From: Sphingomonadales bacterium 32-65-25 | GTDB lineage: Bacteria > Pseudomonadota > Alphaproteobacteria > Sphingomonadales > Sphingomonadaceae | Direction: 5' to 3' | Assembly (NCBI GenBank): GCA_002280855.1 | Contig: NCEU01000001.1 | Location: forward strand, 1-64,000 | Length of the DNA: 64,000 nt | In this document: positions 1 through 9,716 of the stretch, in pieces | How the letters are laid out: every line of letters begins with the position of its first letter | Numbering within the stretch: position 1 is the stretch's first letter | Position numbers and translations under genes: made by a program | The notes under the pieces: generated by a model | Seen by the model: the letters and a program-made list of their open reading frames with translations, nothing else | What the model was told of the DNA's origin: nothing | Database searches by the model: none

Positions 1-98
1 ATAATGAGCAGCCCAAACCCTTCGTCTGGCGAGCCAACCCGGATGAGATCATCGCTGCGGTCAAGCGCGGGCACCAAACGTTGGAATCAATCCACTAG
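1..98 (+). mobile_element. IS630-family transposase, C-terminal end (cut by window edge)
   Basis: From base 3 the forward frame reads 31 codons to a TAG at 96-98. The peptide begins NEQPKPFVWRANPDEII and ends GHQTLESIH. A PFVW-x-A(D/N)PD-x-II stretch followed by a KRG and a short tail is what I know as the C-terminus of IS630/Tc1-mariner-like transposases. The catalytic DDE part lies outside the window. The right terminal repeat should lie between 98 and roughly 160, but I cannot delimit it without the left end. The element sits directly in front of a glycosyltransferase gene and probably disrupted it. Confidence 0.75.
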
Positions 99-118
99 GC
101 TTTGTAGCCCTTGCCGAT

Positions 119-1669
119 TTGACTGATGGCCAGCTGCAAGCTGATCAGGTCGAACTCACCATCACGATGGCCAATTGTCGCCCCTTTGTCGCGACGGGTC
201 TGCTGGTGGCTGATGCATTGGAGCCCTACGAGGCGCTTAGGCTGCCGCGCTCCTTTGCGGAAGAGCTGGGCAAGATGTCCACGCTGCCGCCGGGTTCGTC
301 GGCATGGCGGGATATGCGGGACAGGCTGCCCAATACCAGCAAAGCGCCGGCTGGTGTTCACGGTTATCTCGAAGGGGTTCTAGCCAGTCCGGAAGGCGGC
401 TTGGTCGCGGCAGGCTGGGCACTGCACCCTGCAGATATGCCGATCTGGATCGAGGATGAATTCGGCACCGTGCAGTCGCTTTCCACAGCCTTTCGCCGCG
501 CTCGCGGCGATGTGACGGCGGCCTATGCCGGCGCGCCCTGGGCCGAAATGGATTGCGGCTTCATCATGTATCTGGCTGACGTGGATGCCACGGCCACGCT
601 GCGACTGTGCGCGGCGACAGAGGATGGCGTGGTCACATTATCCGTTGCAAACCGGCCCGAAGCCTTGCCGGCTGCACCGGCTCTTGCAGCGCAGCGGCTT
701 TTTGGCATCGAAACGGAAGATCACTTGTTCCATCGCCGTGTCCCGATCGTGGACATGCCAGTGCTGGGTCCCTTGATCGAGCGCCGACAGGCCGAGCTCG
801 CCGCCCTTCCTGTAACCGTTACGGATTTTGGCGATCTGCCCTCGGCACCAGCAGTCTCGATCATCATACCGCTCTATCGCCGCTTTGATTTCATCGAACA
901 TCAGTTGATAGAGTTCATTCGTGATCCCGGCCTGCTGGCCAGCGCCGAACTTGTTTATGTGATCGATGATCCCGACATTCACGCGGACGTGATGGCCGAA
1001 GTGGCGAGGCTGCACAATTTATATGCCCTCCCGCTTCGCCTGGTTTCCGGCGTGCGAAATCGTGGCTTCTCCGGCGCCAACAATCTGGGTGCCGCCCATG
1101 CCCGTGGCGGCCATCTGCTTTTCATGAACAGTGATGTTGTTCCCATTGCGCCGGGTTGGCTTGCTGAAATGCAGGCCGGGTTCGATGCGGACGACGTGGG
1201 CATTGTTGGTGCGCAACTCCTGTTTCCCGATGGCGGTGTCCAGCATTCCGGCATGGAATTCCGTTTTCTTGATCGCTTCGGCATTTGGAGCAACCAGCAT
1301 CCCGGTGCCGGGTTGCCGCCCGATCCGGCCGATGCGACGCCGCGCACGGTGCCGGCAGTCACGGGCGCTTGCCTCCTCATTCCCCGTGATCTCTTCGATG
1401 CAGTCGGCGGCTGGGACGCCAGCTATCTGATCGGAGATTTTGAAGACAGCCATTTGTGCCTTGCTGTGCGTGCCACCGGCGGGCGCATCGTGTTGCAGCC
1501 GCGAGCCATGCTCACCCACCTTGAACGTCAGTCGTTTACTGGCGTGGGCGGTGATTACTTCCGGGTCCGCATGACCATATTCAACGGCGTGCGCCACCAG
1601 ATGCGCTGGGCCGAAATGCTTGCCGCGCCTGCTGAGGTGCGTCCCGTCATGCAAAGGAGCGCCGCATGA
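119..1669 (+). CDS. GT2 glycosyltransferase, probably 5'-truncated by the IS
   Basis: A 516-residue protein from a TTG at 119; an ATG at 167 (reading MANCRPF) is an equally plausible start. Residues ~80-200 form a module with a GWALHP-type motif that often precedes GT2 domains. The GT-A fold domain begins near residue 245 (SIIIPLYRR), has a metal-binding NSDV near 336 and a GDFEDSHLCL acceptor-side motif near 438. It should transfer a nucleotide-activated sugar to a surface polysaccharide. Its stop overlaps the next start (ATGA at 1666), so the genes are translationally coupled. The transposase stop is only 20 bp upstream and there is no good ribosome binding site, which suggests that the native promoter and N-terminus were lost. 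The specific sugar cannot be read. Confidence 0.85.
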   Translation: MTDGQLQADQVELTITMANCRPFVATGLLVADALEPYEALRLPRSFAEELGKMSTLPPGSSAWRDMRDRLPNTSKAPAGVHGYLEGVLASPEGGLVAAGWALHPADMPIWIEDEFGTVQSLSTAFRRARGDVTAAYAGAPWAEMDCGFIMYLADVDATATLRLCAATEDGVVTLSVANRPEALPAAPALAAQRLFGIETEDHLFHRRVPIVDMPVLGPLIERRQAELAALPVTVTDFGDLPSAPAVSIIIPLYRRFDFIEHQLIEFIRDPGLLASAELVYVIDDPDIHADVMAEVARLHNLYALPLRLVSGVRNRGFSGANNLGAAHARGGHLLFMNSDVVPIAPGWLAEMQAGFDADDVGIVGAQLLFPDGGVQHSGMEFRFLDRFGIWSNQHPGAGLPPDPADATPRTVPAVTGACLLIPRDLFDAVGGWDASYLIGDFEDSHLCLAVRATGGRIVLQPRAMLTHLERQSFTGVGGDYFRVRMTIFNGVRHQMRWAEMLAAPAEVRPVMQRSAA

Positions 1670-2943
1670 CCACGCCGCGCACCCGCATTCTCAGCGTTGC
1701 TCATGGCCACCCCGATTTCCACAAGGGTGGGGGAGAGTTGGCGGCCTTCAATCTTTATAAGGCCTATGCCGATCATCCCGAAGTGGAAGCCTCCTTCTTC
1801 CTGGGCCGTCATGATCGCGATCAAGCGGCGGCAGGCGCCACCGGGGCCATCTGGCCTCGCCGCGAAAATGAATATCTGTGGGACCAGGGCATTGCTGACT
1901 GGTTTCGCATGCGGACCAGCAATGCAGAGTGCCTGAACGGCGGCTTTGCCGATCTGATCCGCAGGCTGCGCCCCACCGTGGTGCATGTGCATCACTATGT
2001 GCACATGGGCCTGGAATTTCTGCGTGTTATCAAGACAGTCGATCCGTCGATCGGTATCGTCATGACGCTGCATGAATATATCGCCATCTGTTTCAACAAC
2101 GGCCAGATGGTGAAGCCGGGCACGAACGCCCTGTGCTTTCGCGAAAGCCTGGAAGATTGCCATCGTTGCTTCCCCCAACGCAGCGTTGAGGATTTCTGGC
2201 TTCGCAAGCATCGTTACCAGGGCTATTTCCGGTTGGTCGATCAGTTCGTCGCCCCATCCGATTTCCTGGCCAGGCGCTACATCGAATGGGGCATCAGCCC
2301 TGCGAAGATCGTGACCATCGAAAATGGCCAGACCGCGCGCGATCCCTTGCCGCCCCGGCCGCTGCGTGAAAGTGGAACGCGCAACCGGTTCGGTTTTTTC
2401 GGGCAGATCAACCCCTTCAAGGGTGTTGCGCTGTTGCTGGAAGGATTGGCTGGCCTGCGCAAATCGCAGCGGCGCGACATTCTCGTAGAAATCCATGGCT
2501 CCAACCTCGAAGGTCAGGCGCCCGAGTTTCGTGAGCGTATTGCCAATCTGCGGGCGCCACTGGAAGCGGAGGGCTGTCTGCAATGGATCGGGCCTTACGA
2601 ACCGTTCCAGATGGCCGAACGCATGGCCGCTGTGGATTGGGTGGTCATCCCTTCGATCTGGTGGGAAAATTCGCCCTTGGTGATCCAGGAAGCGTTCACC
2701 TTTGGCAGGCCGCTGATCGGCTCCAATATCGGTGGCATGGCGGAAAAGATCCGTCATGGCATCAACGGTGTGCATGTGCCGGTGGGCAACGCCCGCGCCT
2801 GGGGGGAAACCCTGCACCACCTCGCCGGCACCACCGACGAATGGGAACGCTTGCGCGCCGGCATTACTCCCCCGATCACCCACGCCGAATGTGCACAGGC
2901 GCATCTGGACCTCTTGCGTCAGCCACGAAGCATTGCTGCATGA
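1666..2943 (+). CDS. GT4-type (group 1) glycosyltransferase
   Basis: A 425-residue GT-B fold glycosyltransferase. The N-terminal domain starts with RILSVAHGHPDFHKGGGE, which includes the glycine-rich acceptor loop. The C-terminal domain carries FFGQINPFKG and the family EX7E motif, seen as E-NSPLVIQ-E near residue 334, followed by GRPLIGSNIGG. No membrane segment or signal peptide is visible, so it acts in the cytoplasm or at the inner face of the membrane. It overlaps both neighbours by ATGA junctions (1666 and 2940), which makes it the middle gene of a three-gene unit for building a surface polysaccharide. Donor and acceptor specificity are not readable. Confidence 0.88.
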   Translation: MTTPRTRILSVAHGHPDFHKGGGELAAFNLYKAYADHPEVEASFFLGRHDRDQAAAGATGAIWPRRENEYLWDQGIADWFRMRTSNAECLNGGFADLIRRLRPTVVHVHHYVHMGLEFLRVIKTVDPSIGIVMTLHEYIAICFNNGQMVKPGTNALCFRESLEDCHRCFPQRSVEDFWLRKHRYQGYFRLVDQFVAPSDFLARRYIEWGISPAKIVTIENGQTARDPLPPRPLRESGTRNRFGFFGQINPFKGVALLLEGLAGLRKSQRRDILVEIHGSNLEGQAPEFRERIANLRAPLEAEGCLQWIGPYEPFQMAERMAAVDWVVIPSIWWENSPLVIQEAFTFGRPLIGSNIGGMAEKIRHGINGVHVPVGNARAWGETLHHLAGTTDEWERLRAGITPPITHAECAQAHLDLLRQPRSIAA

Positions 2944-4091
2944 CTGCCCGCAAGCCCTTTATCCTAGGTTTACAGGAACGAGTTCCCGATGGACCGATGC
3001 TAGATACGAATACTCTGTTTAATCGGTTTGGGCACAATTCGGGAAATATGGTATTCCACTATGCTATAATGAATCATGTAAACGATCCAATGTTGGTATG
3101 TGATTGGTGGGCCTCATCTACTAAAATTAATGAGCAAGGAGAAATTGCATTATTACCGGCTGCAAACCAGCTTGGCACGCATGCGGATTTTGGAAATCTG
3201 GCAAAGAAATTTGAAGAGCTAAACTGCCGAATTGTTGCCATAGGCTTGGGCGCACAAGCTGGTATCAATGATGAAATACCTGAGGTTCCCCAAGGAACTA
3301 TCAATTGGATAAAGCAGATTGCCGGCCGTGCGGTTGGTAACGGCCCCAACATCAGTGTTCGCGGCCCCTTTACGCAAAAGGTCATGGAACATTACGGGTT
3401 TGGACCGAACGTGGTGGCGCTGGGTTGTCCATCATTGTTCCTCAATCCTGATCCGGCACTTGGCCAGCAGATAGCTTCAAATCTCGGTGAAATTAAACGC
3501 ATAGCAGTACCATCGGGGCATCAAGGCTGGACACATCTGAGTAGAATTGAGGCCTCACTCGCTCGAATAGTGAGCGTCACTGGAGGATCTTACATCGGGC
3601 AGAGCCCTCTCGCGATGATCCAACTCACACGCGGCGAGGCACGACTCATGGCAGAGGCTGATTTGCGTGCCTGCCGCGATTTTGCCTGCCCGGAAATGGA
3701 TCTTGAGGAGTTCATCCGCTGGTCGGAGCGGCATGGGAACCTGTTTCTCGACGTGCCATCGTGGATGGAACATTATCGGCGGTTCGATTTCGTTATCGGC
3801 GCCCGCATCCACGGGGTCATGCTGGCCTTGCAGGTTGGCGTGCCGGGCGTGGTGATCGCCCACGATTCACGCACGCTGGAACTGTGCCAGATGATGCACG
3901 TGCCCTATGTGCTGGCCCGCGATGTCGCATCTGGCATCACCCGCGAGCAATTGCCGTCCTTGTTCAAGTTCGATGCTGATGCCTTCGATCGCAACCGCCG
4001 CATGCTCGCGCGTCGCTATGTCGATTTCCTGGAAGCGAATGAATTGAACCCTGTTGGATGGCTGAAGGATATCGCGGCAGCGGCGCACTGA
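2940..4091 (+). CDS. Polysaccharide pyruvyl transferase family protein
   Basis: The coding frame is open much further upstream, but the ATG at 2940 overlaps the preceding stop and gives a 383-residue protein starting MTARKPFILG. The C-terminal half has the family hallmark VIGARIHGVMLAL near residue 286 followed by VGVPGVVI, as in CsaB/WcaK-like enzymes that place pyruvate ketals on polysaccharide sugars using phosphoenolpyruvate. Roughly bases 2990-3600 are strikingly AT-rich (ATA, TTA, AAA, AAT codons) against the GC-rich surroundings, while the 3' third returns to normal composition. This suggests a mosaic gene. It is the last gene of the forward unit; the next gene is convergent. Confidence 0.82.
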   Translation: MTARKPFILGLQERVPDGPMLDTNTLFNRFGHNSGNMVFHYAIMNHVNDPMLVCDWWASSTKINEQGEIALLPAANQLGTHADFGNLAKKFEELNCRIVAIGLGAQAGINDEIPEVPQGTINWIKQIAGRAVGNGPNISVRGPFTQKVMEHYGFGPNVVALGCPSLFLNPDPALGQQIASNLGEIKRIAVPSGHQGWTHLSRIEASLARIVSVTGGSYIGQSPLAMIQLTRGEARLMAEADLRACRDFACPEMDLEEFIRWSERHGNLFLDVPSWMEHYRRFDFVIGARIHGVMLALQVGVPGVVIAHDSRTLELCQMMHVPYVLARDVASGITREQLPSLFKFDADAFDRNRRMLARRYVDFLEANELNPVGWLKDIAAAAH

Positions 4092-4253
4092 CTGCCTGGG
4101 ATGAAGCATTCGCAGCCAGTCAGCGCCGACGAACGCCACTTCAGGGACGATAAATCCGTGATAGCCGGCGTTGGAACGGGTGCCCTTCCTTGCAGATGCG
4201 CCTCAGCGACCCCCGCCCGGAACGGTGATCGGGGCTGAAGCCACATCTGATCA

Positions 4254-7200
4254 TCAGTCATTGTCGTCCGCAGCCGCCGAACCCAGGCTGCGCCCCTCGG
4301 CCGACCACTCCAGTGTCTTGGCATAGGCATCGGCCTCTGCGACCGGAATGCCGGCGCTGGTTGCATAGAGCAGGGCTGCAGAACGCGCCTGGGCAGCCTC
4401 CGCCCGAGTCATGGGCTTGGTTGACAGGTGATAGCCGAAATGTCGCGCGAACATCTCGCCCTCGCTCTTGGCAACCTTGACCTGCTCGGCATGGTTCAAG
4501 TCGTGCGAATGCCAAACGACAGCCGTGTCGCTATAGGCCTTCCACAGACCAAGCTTCTGCATTTCCCAGCACCAGACCTGATCTTCACCCCAATCCACTT
4601 CTGGATAGGGGAGGAATTCCCAGACAGACCGGCGCATCGCGGAGTTATTGTCCGAATAAAAATGCATGATCATCCGCCAATCAACCGATCCGGGACGAAT
4701 GAAGCCAGGCAAACCGAGATCAAGGCTGAAATAGGGGCCAAGATCCCGGAAACGATCGAACATCATGTTCAGATCACGGGCCACAAGCCGATTGTGATCC
4801 GGATAGGCGCGATGACGGCCGATGGCGCCAGCAACGCGGGCTTCTGCATCAAACGGCGCGATCAGCTCACGCAGCCAATGCTCATCCTGCGGCAGTGCGT
4901 CCTGGGTGAGGACTGCGACCACCTCGCCATCGGTCAGGTCGATGGCCTTGTTGCGGGTGCGGCCATGTTGGAAGTCGCGCTGATCAATGGTTTCACAGCG
5001 CACGCGGCCGCCAAAGCCGGCGGCGAATTCGTTGGTGCCATCGGTGGAGGAACTGTCGATGACGAGCACGTCGTAATCGAAATCGGTGGCCTGTTTGGCG
5101 GTGCGTTCCAGCACTTTCCTGAACAGTTCGCCGCCGTTCCAGGTGGGGATGATCACCGATGCCTTGCGCCGGCGAATCAGCGCCGGCGCCGCCACGCGCG
5201 CGGTCTCCAGTGCGTCAAAGCCTTGTTCCTCCAGCCGTTCCAGCAATGCCTTTTCCACTGCGCGTGCGCTGGCCTGCCAATCAAGCGTATCGACGAAGGC
5301 AAAGGCTTGGCGTGTCTGGACGGCGCGGGTATCGGCATCATCCATCAACTTCTCGATTGCATCGGCAACGCCATGCGGCGATGCTGCAGCAAAGGCCACC
5401 GAGCCTCCTGGGAAAGCGGTCCTGGCGCTGACAGCATCGATTTCGACGACCGGCGTTCCGCATGCCATCATCTCCAGCGGCACCAGCGAGTAGTTTGTGG
5501 TAGAGAATGACACCCCCAGGTCGGCGTCGCGATAGGTGCGGCCGAGCTCGGCGGGGCTGAGGATGCCCAGTTGTTCGTTGGGGAACGCAAAGCGCTTGTC
5601 ATGGCCATCCTCGCCAAACATCTGCACGATGAAATCACTGCGCCGCCGTGCCAACTCTTCAAAGGCGGCAATGCCCAGGCTGACTGCGCGTCGCGGCGTG
5701 TATGATCGTCCGTAAAATACGATTTTCCGGCGATCAGTCGGCCGTGCATGCCGGCGCGGCAGGTTGGATGGGTAATAATGCTCGCGATCGACCGCCAGTT
5801 CCCAACTGCGCCCCCACATGCCATGGTCATGCGCCTTTTCGAGCAGCCATTTTCCGGCGCACAGCGCAGCAAAGCCGAAACCATAGGTCGATTCCGCGAT
5901 CAGGTAGTTCTCGCCCATTGGATGAAAATAGGGCTCATAATCCTGAATGAAGTAGAATCTCTCCTTGAAATTCGTGGTATTGCCGACCGGGAACGCTGTC
6001 CAGCAATCGGTCGCGATAATGACGTCGCCCGACAATTGGCGCACGTCATCGGGCAGGAAGCGGACGTCAACACGCGATCCGATCTTGCGGTAATGATTTG
6101 ATATGACCGTCTTTGCAGCTGCCGGGCTGCTGTAGTTGCGGGGGTTCTGGATCCAGATCGTCTGATGGTGACCGAACGATTCCAGAAATTGTACCGTGCG
6201 GAAGATCGTCATGTGCCCGCCAGCACCCAGGGCAAAATCGGGAATGATCCAGCTGATCTGCAGGCAATCCTTGTTGAACACGCGCGATAATGGTGCAAGC
6301 GGCTGCACCTTGTTACGGGCAATCGCCGGTGTGTCGCGCAGCCAGCGCAACCCGCTGGCGTCTTCCGAAGCGGTCGGGCCGTGGCGACGGGTGATCGCCG
6401 GCGCGGCAGGAACGACGTTTAAATAATAACGGCAGACGATCTTGCCCTGCGACTGAGCCGCCAGCGGAATGGCGCGTTCCAGCACGTGGGCCAGCGTGCC
6501 TTCCTCCTGATTGGCTTCCTCTTCGAAGTCTTCCAGCGAAAATTTGGCGGCAAGTTCGGTAAGGAATTCGCCACGGAACCACGCCATTGAACCGGCAGCG
6601 AAATTGGCGAAGGTCGGCAGGCTGGTCCGCTTGATCCCCCAGCGCTGCAGCAGCGCAAGAAGGCGCGCTTCATTGCCTCCCCAACCAGCGAACTTCTTGA
6701 TTTCAAAATAATTGTCCGGAAACATCACTGCACAATGGGGATTCGCATCCATATGCGCCAATACAGCGCTGCTGATCCACGGTGCGCCGAACAGGCTGCT
6801 CAACACCCATGTCAGCCATTTTTCGCCAAAGCCGGCGTGTGGGCTTCGCTTCGAGTGCAGATGGCAGATGTAATCATAACGGCTGATGACGTCGCTGAAC
6901 CCAAGCAGCAGGGGTGCAATATCGCGGCCCCGGTTGGGCGTGACGCGCACTATCGCTTTTTGGCCAGTAGCAAAGTTTGCCGCAATATAATTGCGGATAA
7001 AACGTGCATCGGCTTCATTGGGCGTTGAAATCAGCAAATCATACGCAAAATCGACATTCTTGAGATATTCGTGAAATATCTCGATCATGTCACTGTAGAA
7101 TAAATGGATCTGGATCGCCACCTTGCGGACTACGGCATTGAGTTCTGAATTGCCGTTCTCAACAAGCGTAATTGAATGCTCCGGACGCGGGCTCAACCCG

Positions 7201-7826
7201 ATGTCCTTGCCGTGATTGAGGAAGTATAGCAGGGGGTTGCTACTGGTTTGGCCGTCATTCTGCCGCATCAGCACAGTGGAGACATAGTGGCCGTCAAACT
7301 CCGCGCCGATGCTGCGGAACTCGCGCCAGCCATATGTCATATAATGTTCAAGCGGATCGAGGCCTGATTGCGCAATGTCCAGATGAGCCGACAACACGTG
7401 CGCCATGTCGAACAGGCCGGAATGCCGCACCAGTTCAAGTTCATGGCGAAGCATGGGTGATGGCGGCGGGGCGGTACGCAGCGTTGCCGCAGTCGTTGCC
7501 GCGGCCAATTGATCTGCTGCCAGCGGCACCGGCGGGACACGGCGGCCCTTTTTGCCTTCACGCAGCCAGTCGAGTAGAATGTTGTCGGCAAGGGCCGCCT
7601 CGGGATTGCTCAGCACATAATATGGGCCGTCGAACTTGCGTGATGGAGAACGCGATTCGCGGCCGCCGTTCTTCAGAAAATGATCGAGCGGGTCCAGTCC
7701 TGCCTCGGCGACATCCGGGTAATATTGCAGATAAAATTCGGGGTCGAACAGGCCAGACGCCAGAATTTTCTTCTTGGCGGCTCGTTTTTGAAAGAAATTC
7801 AAAACACACCCTTTCGAGAAATGCAC
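4254..7826 (-). CDS. Multi-domain rhamnan-type glycosyltransferase (RgpF-like + WsaF-like GT4 + GT2)
   Basis: A 1190-residue protein. Two similar modules lie at the N-terminus (DPEFYLQYYPDVAEAGLDPL near 27 and DMAHVLSAHLDIAQSGLDPL near 139). A rhamnan-synthesis-F-like region follows (about 235-480, with TPNRGRDIAPLL and HLHSKRS). Next is a WsaF-like GT4 domain (about 525-860: SWIIPDFALGAGGH, YFIQDYEPYF, SLVPLEMMACGTPVVE). A C-terminal GT2 domain starts near 875 (ASVIIPTWNGG, IDSSSTDGT, WGEDQVW) and resembles rhamnosyltransferases. It probably adds several sugars of one repeat. The longest frame begins with GTG at 7826; a TTG at 7802 preceded by AAAGGG at 7809-7814 is an alternative giving MNFFQKR. 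It is transcribed alone, convergent to the pyruvyl transferase and divergent from manC. Confidence 0.86.
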   Translation of the reverse strand: MHFSKGCVLNFFQKRAAKKKILASGLFDPEFYLQYYPDVAEAGLDPLDHFLKNGGRESRSPSRKFDGPYYVLSNPEAALADNILLDWLREGKKGRRVPPVPLAADQLAAATTAATLRTAPPPSPMLRHELELVRHSGLFDMAHVLSAHLDIAQSGLDPLEHYMTYGWREFRSIGAEFDGHYVSTVLMRQNDGQTSSNPLLYFLNHGKDIGLSPRPEHSITLVENGNSELNAVVRKVAIQIHLFYSDMIEIFHEYLKNVDFAYDLLISTPNEADARFIRNYIAANFATGQKAIVRVTPNRGRDIAPLLLGFSDVISRYDYICHLHSKRSPHAGFGEKWLTWVLSSLFGAPWISSAVLAHMDANPHCAVMFPDNYFEIKKFAGWGGNEARLLALLQRWGIKRTSLPTFANFAAGSMAWFRGEFLTELAAKFSLEDFEEEANQEEGTLAHVLERAIPLAAQSQGKIVCRYYLNVVPAAPAITRRHGPTASEDASGLRWLRDTPAIARNKVQPLAPLSRVFNKDCLQISWIIPDFALGAGGHMTIFRTVQFLESFGHHQTIWIQNPRNYSSPAAAKTVISNHYRKIGSRVDVRFLPDDVRQLSGDVIIATDCWTAFPVGNTTNFKERFYFIQDYEPYFHPMGENYLIAESTYGFGFAALCAGKWLLEKAHDHGMWGRSWELAVDREHYYPSNLPRRHARPTDRRKIVFYGRSYTPRRAVSLGIAAFEELARRRSDFIVQMFGEDGHDKRFAFPNEQLGILSPAELGRTYRDADLGVSFSTTNYSLVPLEMMACGTPVVEIDAVSARTAFPGGSVAFAAASPHGVADAIEKLMDDADTRAVQTRQAFAFVDTLDWQASARAVEKALLERLEEQGFDALETARVAAPALIRRRKASVIIPTWNGGELFRKVLERTAKQATDFDYDVLVIDSSSTDGTNEFAAGFGGRVRCETIDQRDFQHGRTRNKAIDLTDGEVVAVLTQDALPQDEHWLRELIAPFDAEARVAGAIGRHRAYPDHNRLVARDLNMMFDRFRDLGPYFSLDLGLPGFIRPGSVDWRMIMHFYSDNNSAMRRSVWEFLPYPEVDWGEDQVWCWEMQKLGLWKAYSDTAVVWHSHDLNHAEQVKVAKSEGEMFARHFGYHLSTKPMTRAEAAQARSAALLYATSAGIPVAEADAYAKTLEWSAEGRSLGSAAADDND

Positions 7827-8138
7827 TTTGGGGCCTACATAGGCTCAAATATCGCCCGCGGCACTCATGCCGAGTTAATCAGTTTTTAAAATTCACACGC
7901 AGACTTAACCTTGCGTGCAATTCGTTATCCAAACGGCCAGCCAATCGGTAGACGGGCTATCCAATTCAAGCCAAAGAGGCAATCGGAAGTTGCTGCTGTC
8001 TAGTGGACAATTGGCGGCTGCCGGCTATGAAGTTTGGAGCAAGTGCGATGATCCGTCTCTGTTCCGCGTGCCTTGTTGCAGCGTGCAGGATCGGGCGACG
8101 CATCGGGCCGCTGCAGTCCTGTTCGGGAAGTTGCCAGA
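7827..8138. other. Intergenic region between divergent glycosyltransferase and manC
   Basis: About 310 bases, lower in GC than the flanks and without a credible gene. It must hold the promoters for the two divergent units. A possible sigma-70-type promoter for manC is TGGACA, 16 bases, TATGAA at 8004-8031; this is a weak match to TTGACA/TATAAT. A GGGAAG at 8125-8130 is suitably placed as ribosome binding site for the GTG start at 8139. No riboswitch core or tRNA was recognised. Confidence 0.4.
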
Positions 8139-9584
8139 GTGCCACAAAACGCGTTGATCACTCCTGTCATCCTGTGTGGTGGTTCCGGCACCCGCCTCTG
8201 GCCGTCGTCGCGGCAGAGCGTGCCCAAGCAGTTCGTGCAGCTGATCGGCGATAAAAGCCTGTTCCAATCCGCCGTGCAGCTCGCCGCCGATCCAGGCTTT
8301 GCGCCGCCGGTGATCGTTACGGGCGATGCGTTCCGCTTCATGGTGCAGGAACAGCTGGCTGCCGTGGGGCAGCAGGCCAGTGCCATCCTTATAGAGCCGG
8401 AGGCGCGCAACACCGCGCCCGCCGTGCTGCTCGCCGCGCTGCACCTGGCGCAAACCGCGCCCGATGCGCTGATGCTGGTGCTGCCCTCGGATCAGCTGAT
8501 CCGCGATCCCGCTTCTTTCTGCGCTGCCGTGGCCGCTGCGCAGGGGCATGCAAAGGCTGGCGCGATGATCAGCTTCGGCATTGAACCCACAAGGCCCGAT
8601 ACTGGATTTGGCTATCTGGAACTGTCCGATCCCGCTGCGCGAAACGCTGCCCAGCCGCAACCGCTGCGCCGCTTCGTTGAAAAGCCGGATGCCGCCGCCG
8701 CGGAAGCGATGCTCGCCACCTGCCGCTACCTGTGGAATGCCGGCATCTTCCTGTTTTCGGTGGCCGCCATCATTCAGGCGTTTCGCACCCATGCCCCCGA
8801 TATCCTGGCCGCCGTTTCTGCCGCTCGGGCCGGGGCGCAGGATGATCTGGGCTTCACCCGGTTTGACCGCAGCGCCTGGGCGCGATCGCCGGGGATATCG
8901 GTGGATTATGCCATCATGGAAAAGGCCGCGAACCTGGCCGTGATGCCTTATGCCGGGGGTTGGGTGGACCTGGGCGACTGGAGCCGTGTGTGGCTGGAAT
9001 CCGGGCCGGACTCCGCCGGCAATGTTTGTACAGCTGGCGCCACCGCGATTGATTGCGCCGGCAGCCTGCTGCGTTCAGAGGCCAGAGGTTTGCACGTCGT
9101 TGGACTCGGTTTGGACAACATGCTGGTGATTGCCACCGCCGATGCCGTGTTGGTCGCTCCGCGCAGCGCCAGCGGGCGGGTAGGCGAAGTTGTGGCTCGG
9201 CTTAGGCGGGATGATGTACCCCAAGCCACTGCCAGTGCAAGGGAACTGCGGCCGTGGGGCTGGTTTGAAAGCATTGCCTGTGGCGACCGTTTCCAGGTGA
9301 AGCGTATCCTGGTGAAGCCCGGCGCCTCCATGTCGCTGCAAAGCCATCAGCACCGGGCCGAACACTGGGTGATCGTGGCCGGCACCGCGACGGTGACCGT
9401 GGAGGAAACGGTGCGGGAACTGGAGGAGAACCAGTCGGTCTATATTCCCGCTGGTGCCAAACATCGTCTTGAAAATAAAAGAGAAACGCCTATTCTTCTG
9501 GTCGAGGTGCAGACTGGCGCCTATCTGGGTGAAGACGATATCGTGCGCTACAATGACCAATATGGCCGGCCCACGCCGGAGTGA
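8139..9584 (+). CDS. manC: Mannose-1-phosphate guanylyltransferase / mannose-6-phosphate isomerase
   Basis: A 481-residue type II bifunctional enzyme making GDP-mannose from mannose-1-phosphate and isomerising fructose-6-phosphate to mannose-6-phosphate. The nucleotidyltransferase signature GGSGTRLWPSSRQSVPKQF lies near residue 12 and FVEKPD near 178. The C-terminal cupin (from about 370: RPWGW, HRAEHWVIVAGTA, YIPAGAKHRLEN) is the isomerase part. The frame is open upstream, but the GTG at 8139, eight bases after GGGAAG, matches the usual family N-terminus. It supplies GDP-mannose or derived sugars to the surrounding glycosyltransferases. Confidence 0.92.
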   Translation: MPQNALITPVILCGGSGTRLWPSSRQSVPKQFVQLIGDKSLFQSAVQLAADPGFAPPVIVTGDAFRFMVQEQLAAVGQQASAILIEPEARNTAPAVLLAALHLAQTAPDALMLVLPSDQLIRDPASFCAAVAAAQGHAKAGAMISFGIEPTRPDTGFGYLELSDPAARNAAQPQPLRRFVEKPDAAAAEAMLATCRYLWNAGIFLFSVAAIIQAFRTHAPDILAAVSAARAGAQDDLGFTRFDRSAWARSPGISVDYAIMEKAANLAVMPYAGGWVDLGDWSRVWLESGPDSAGNVCTAGATAIDCAGSLLRSEARGLHVVGLGLDNMLVIATADAVLVAPRSASGRVGEVVARLRRDDVPQATASARELRPWGWFESIACGDRFQVKRILVKPGASMSLQSHQHRAEHWVIVAGTATVTVEETVRELEENQSVYIPAGAKHRLENKRETPILLVEVQTGAYLGEDDIVRYNDQYGRPTPE

Positions 9585-9716
9585 TCTGCTGCGAACGTTG
9601 GATCCCTTCCGTGATCGGCTGCCGAAGCATCGATATTCGACCCATGCATTACGCCACGGCGCGCATGGCGTTCACCCCTTCCGGGTAACAGTCGAAACCG
9701 CTAAGAGCGCCAGTTA

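Noticed and set aside
1555..2904. A 449-codon reverse frame opposite the GT4 gene
   Set aside because: Shadow of a real gene: no recognisable domain, while the forward gene has the EX7E motif and coupled overlaps.
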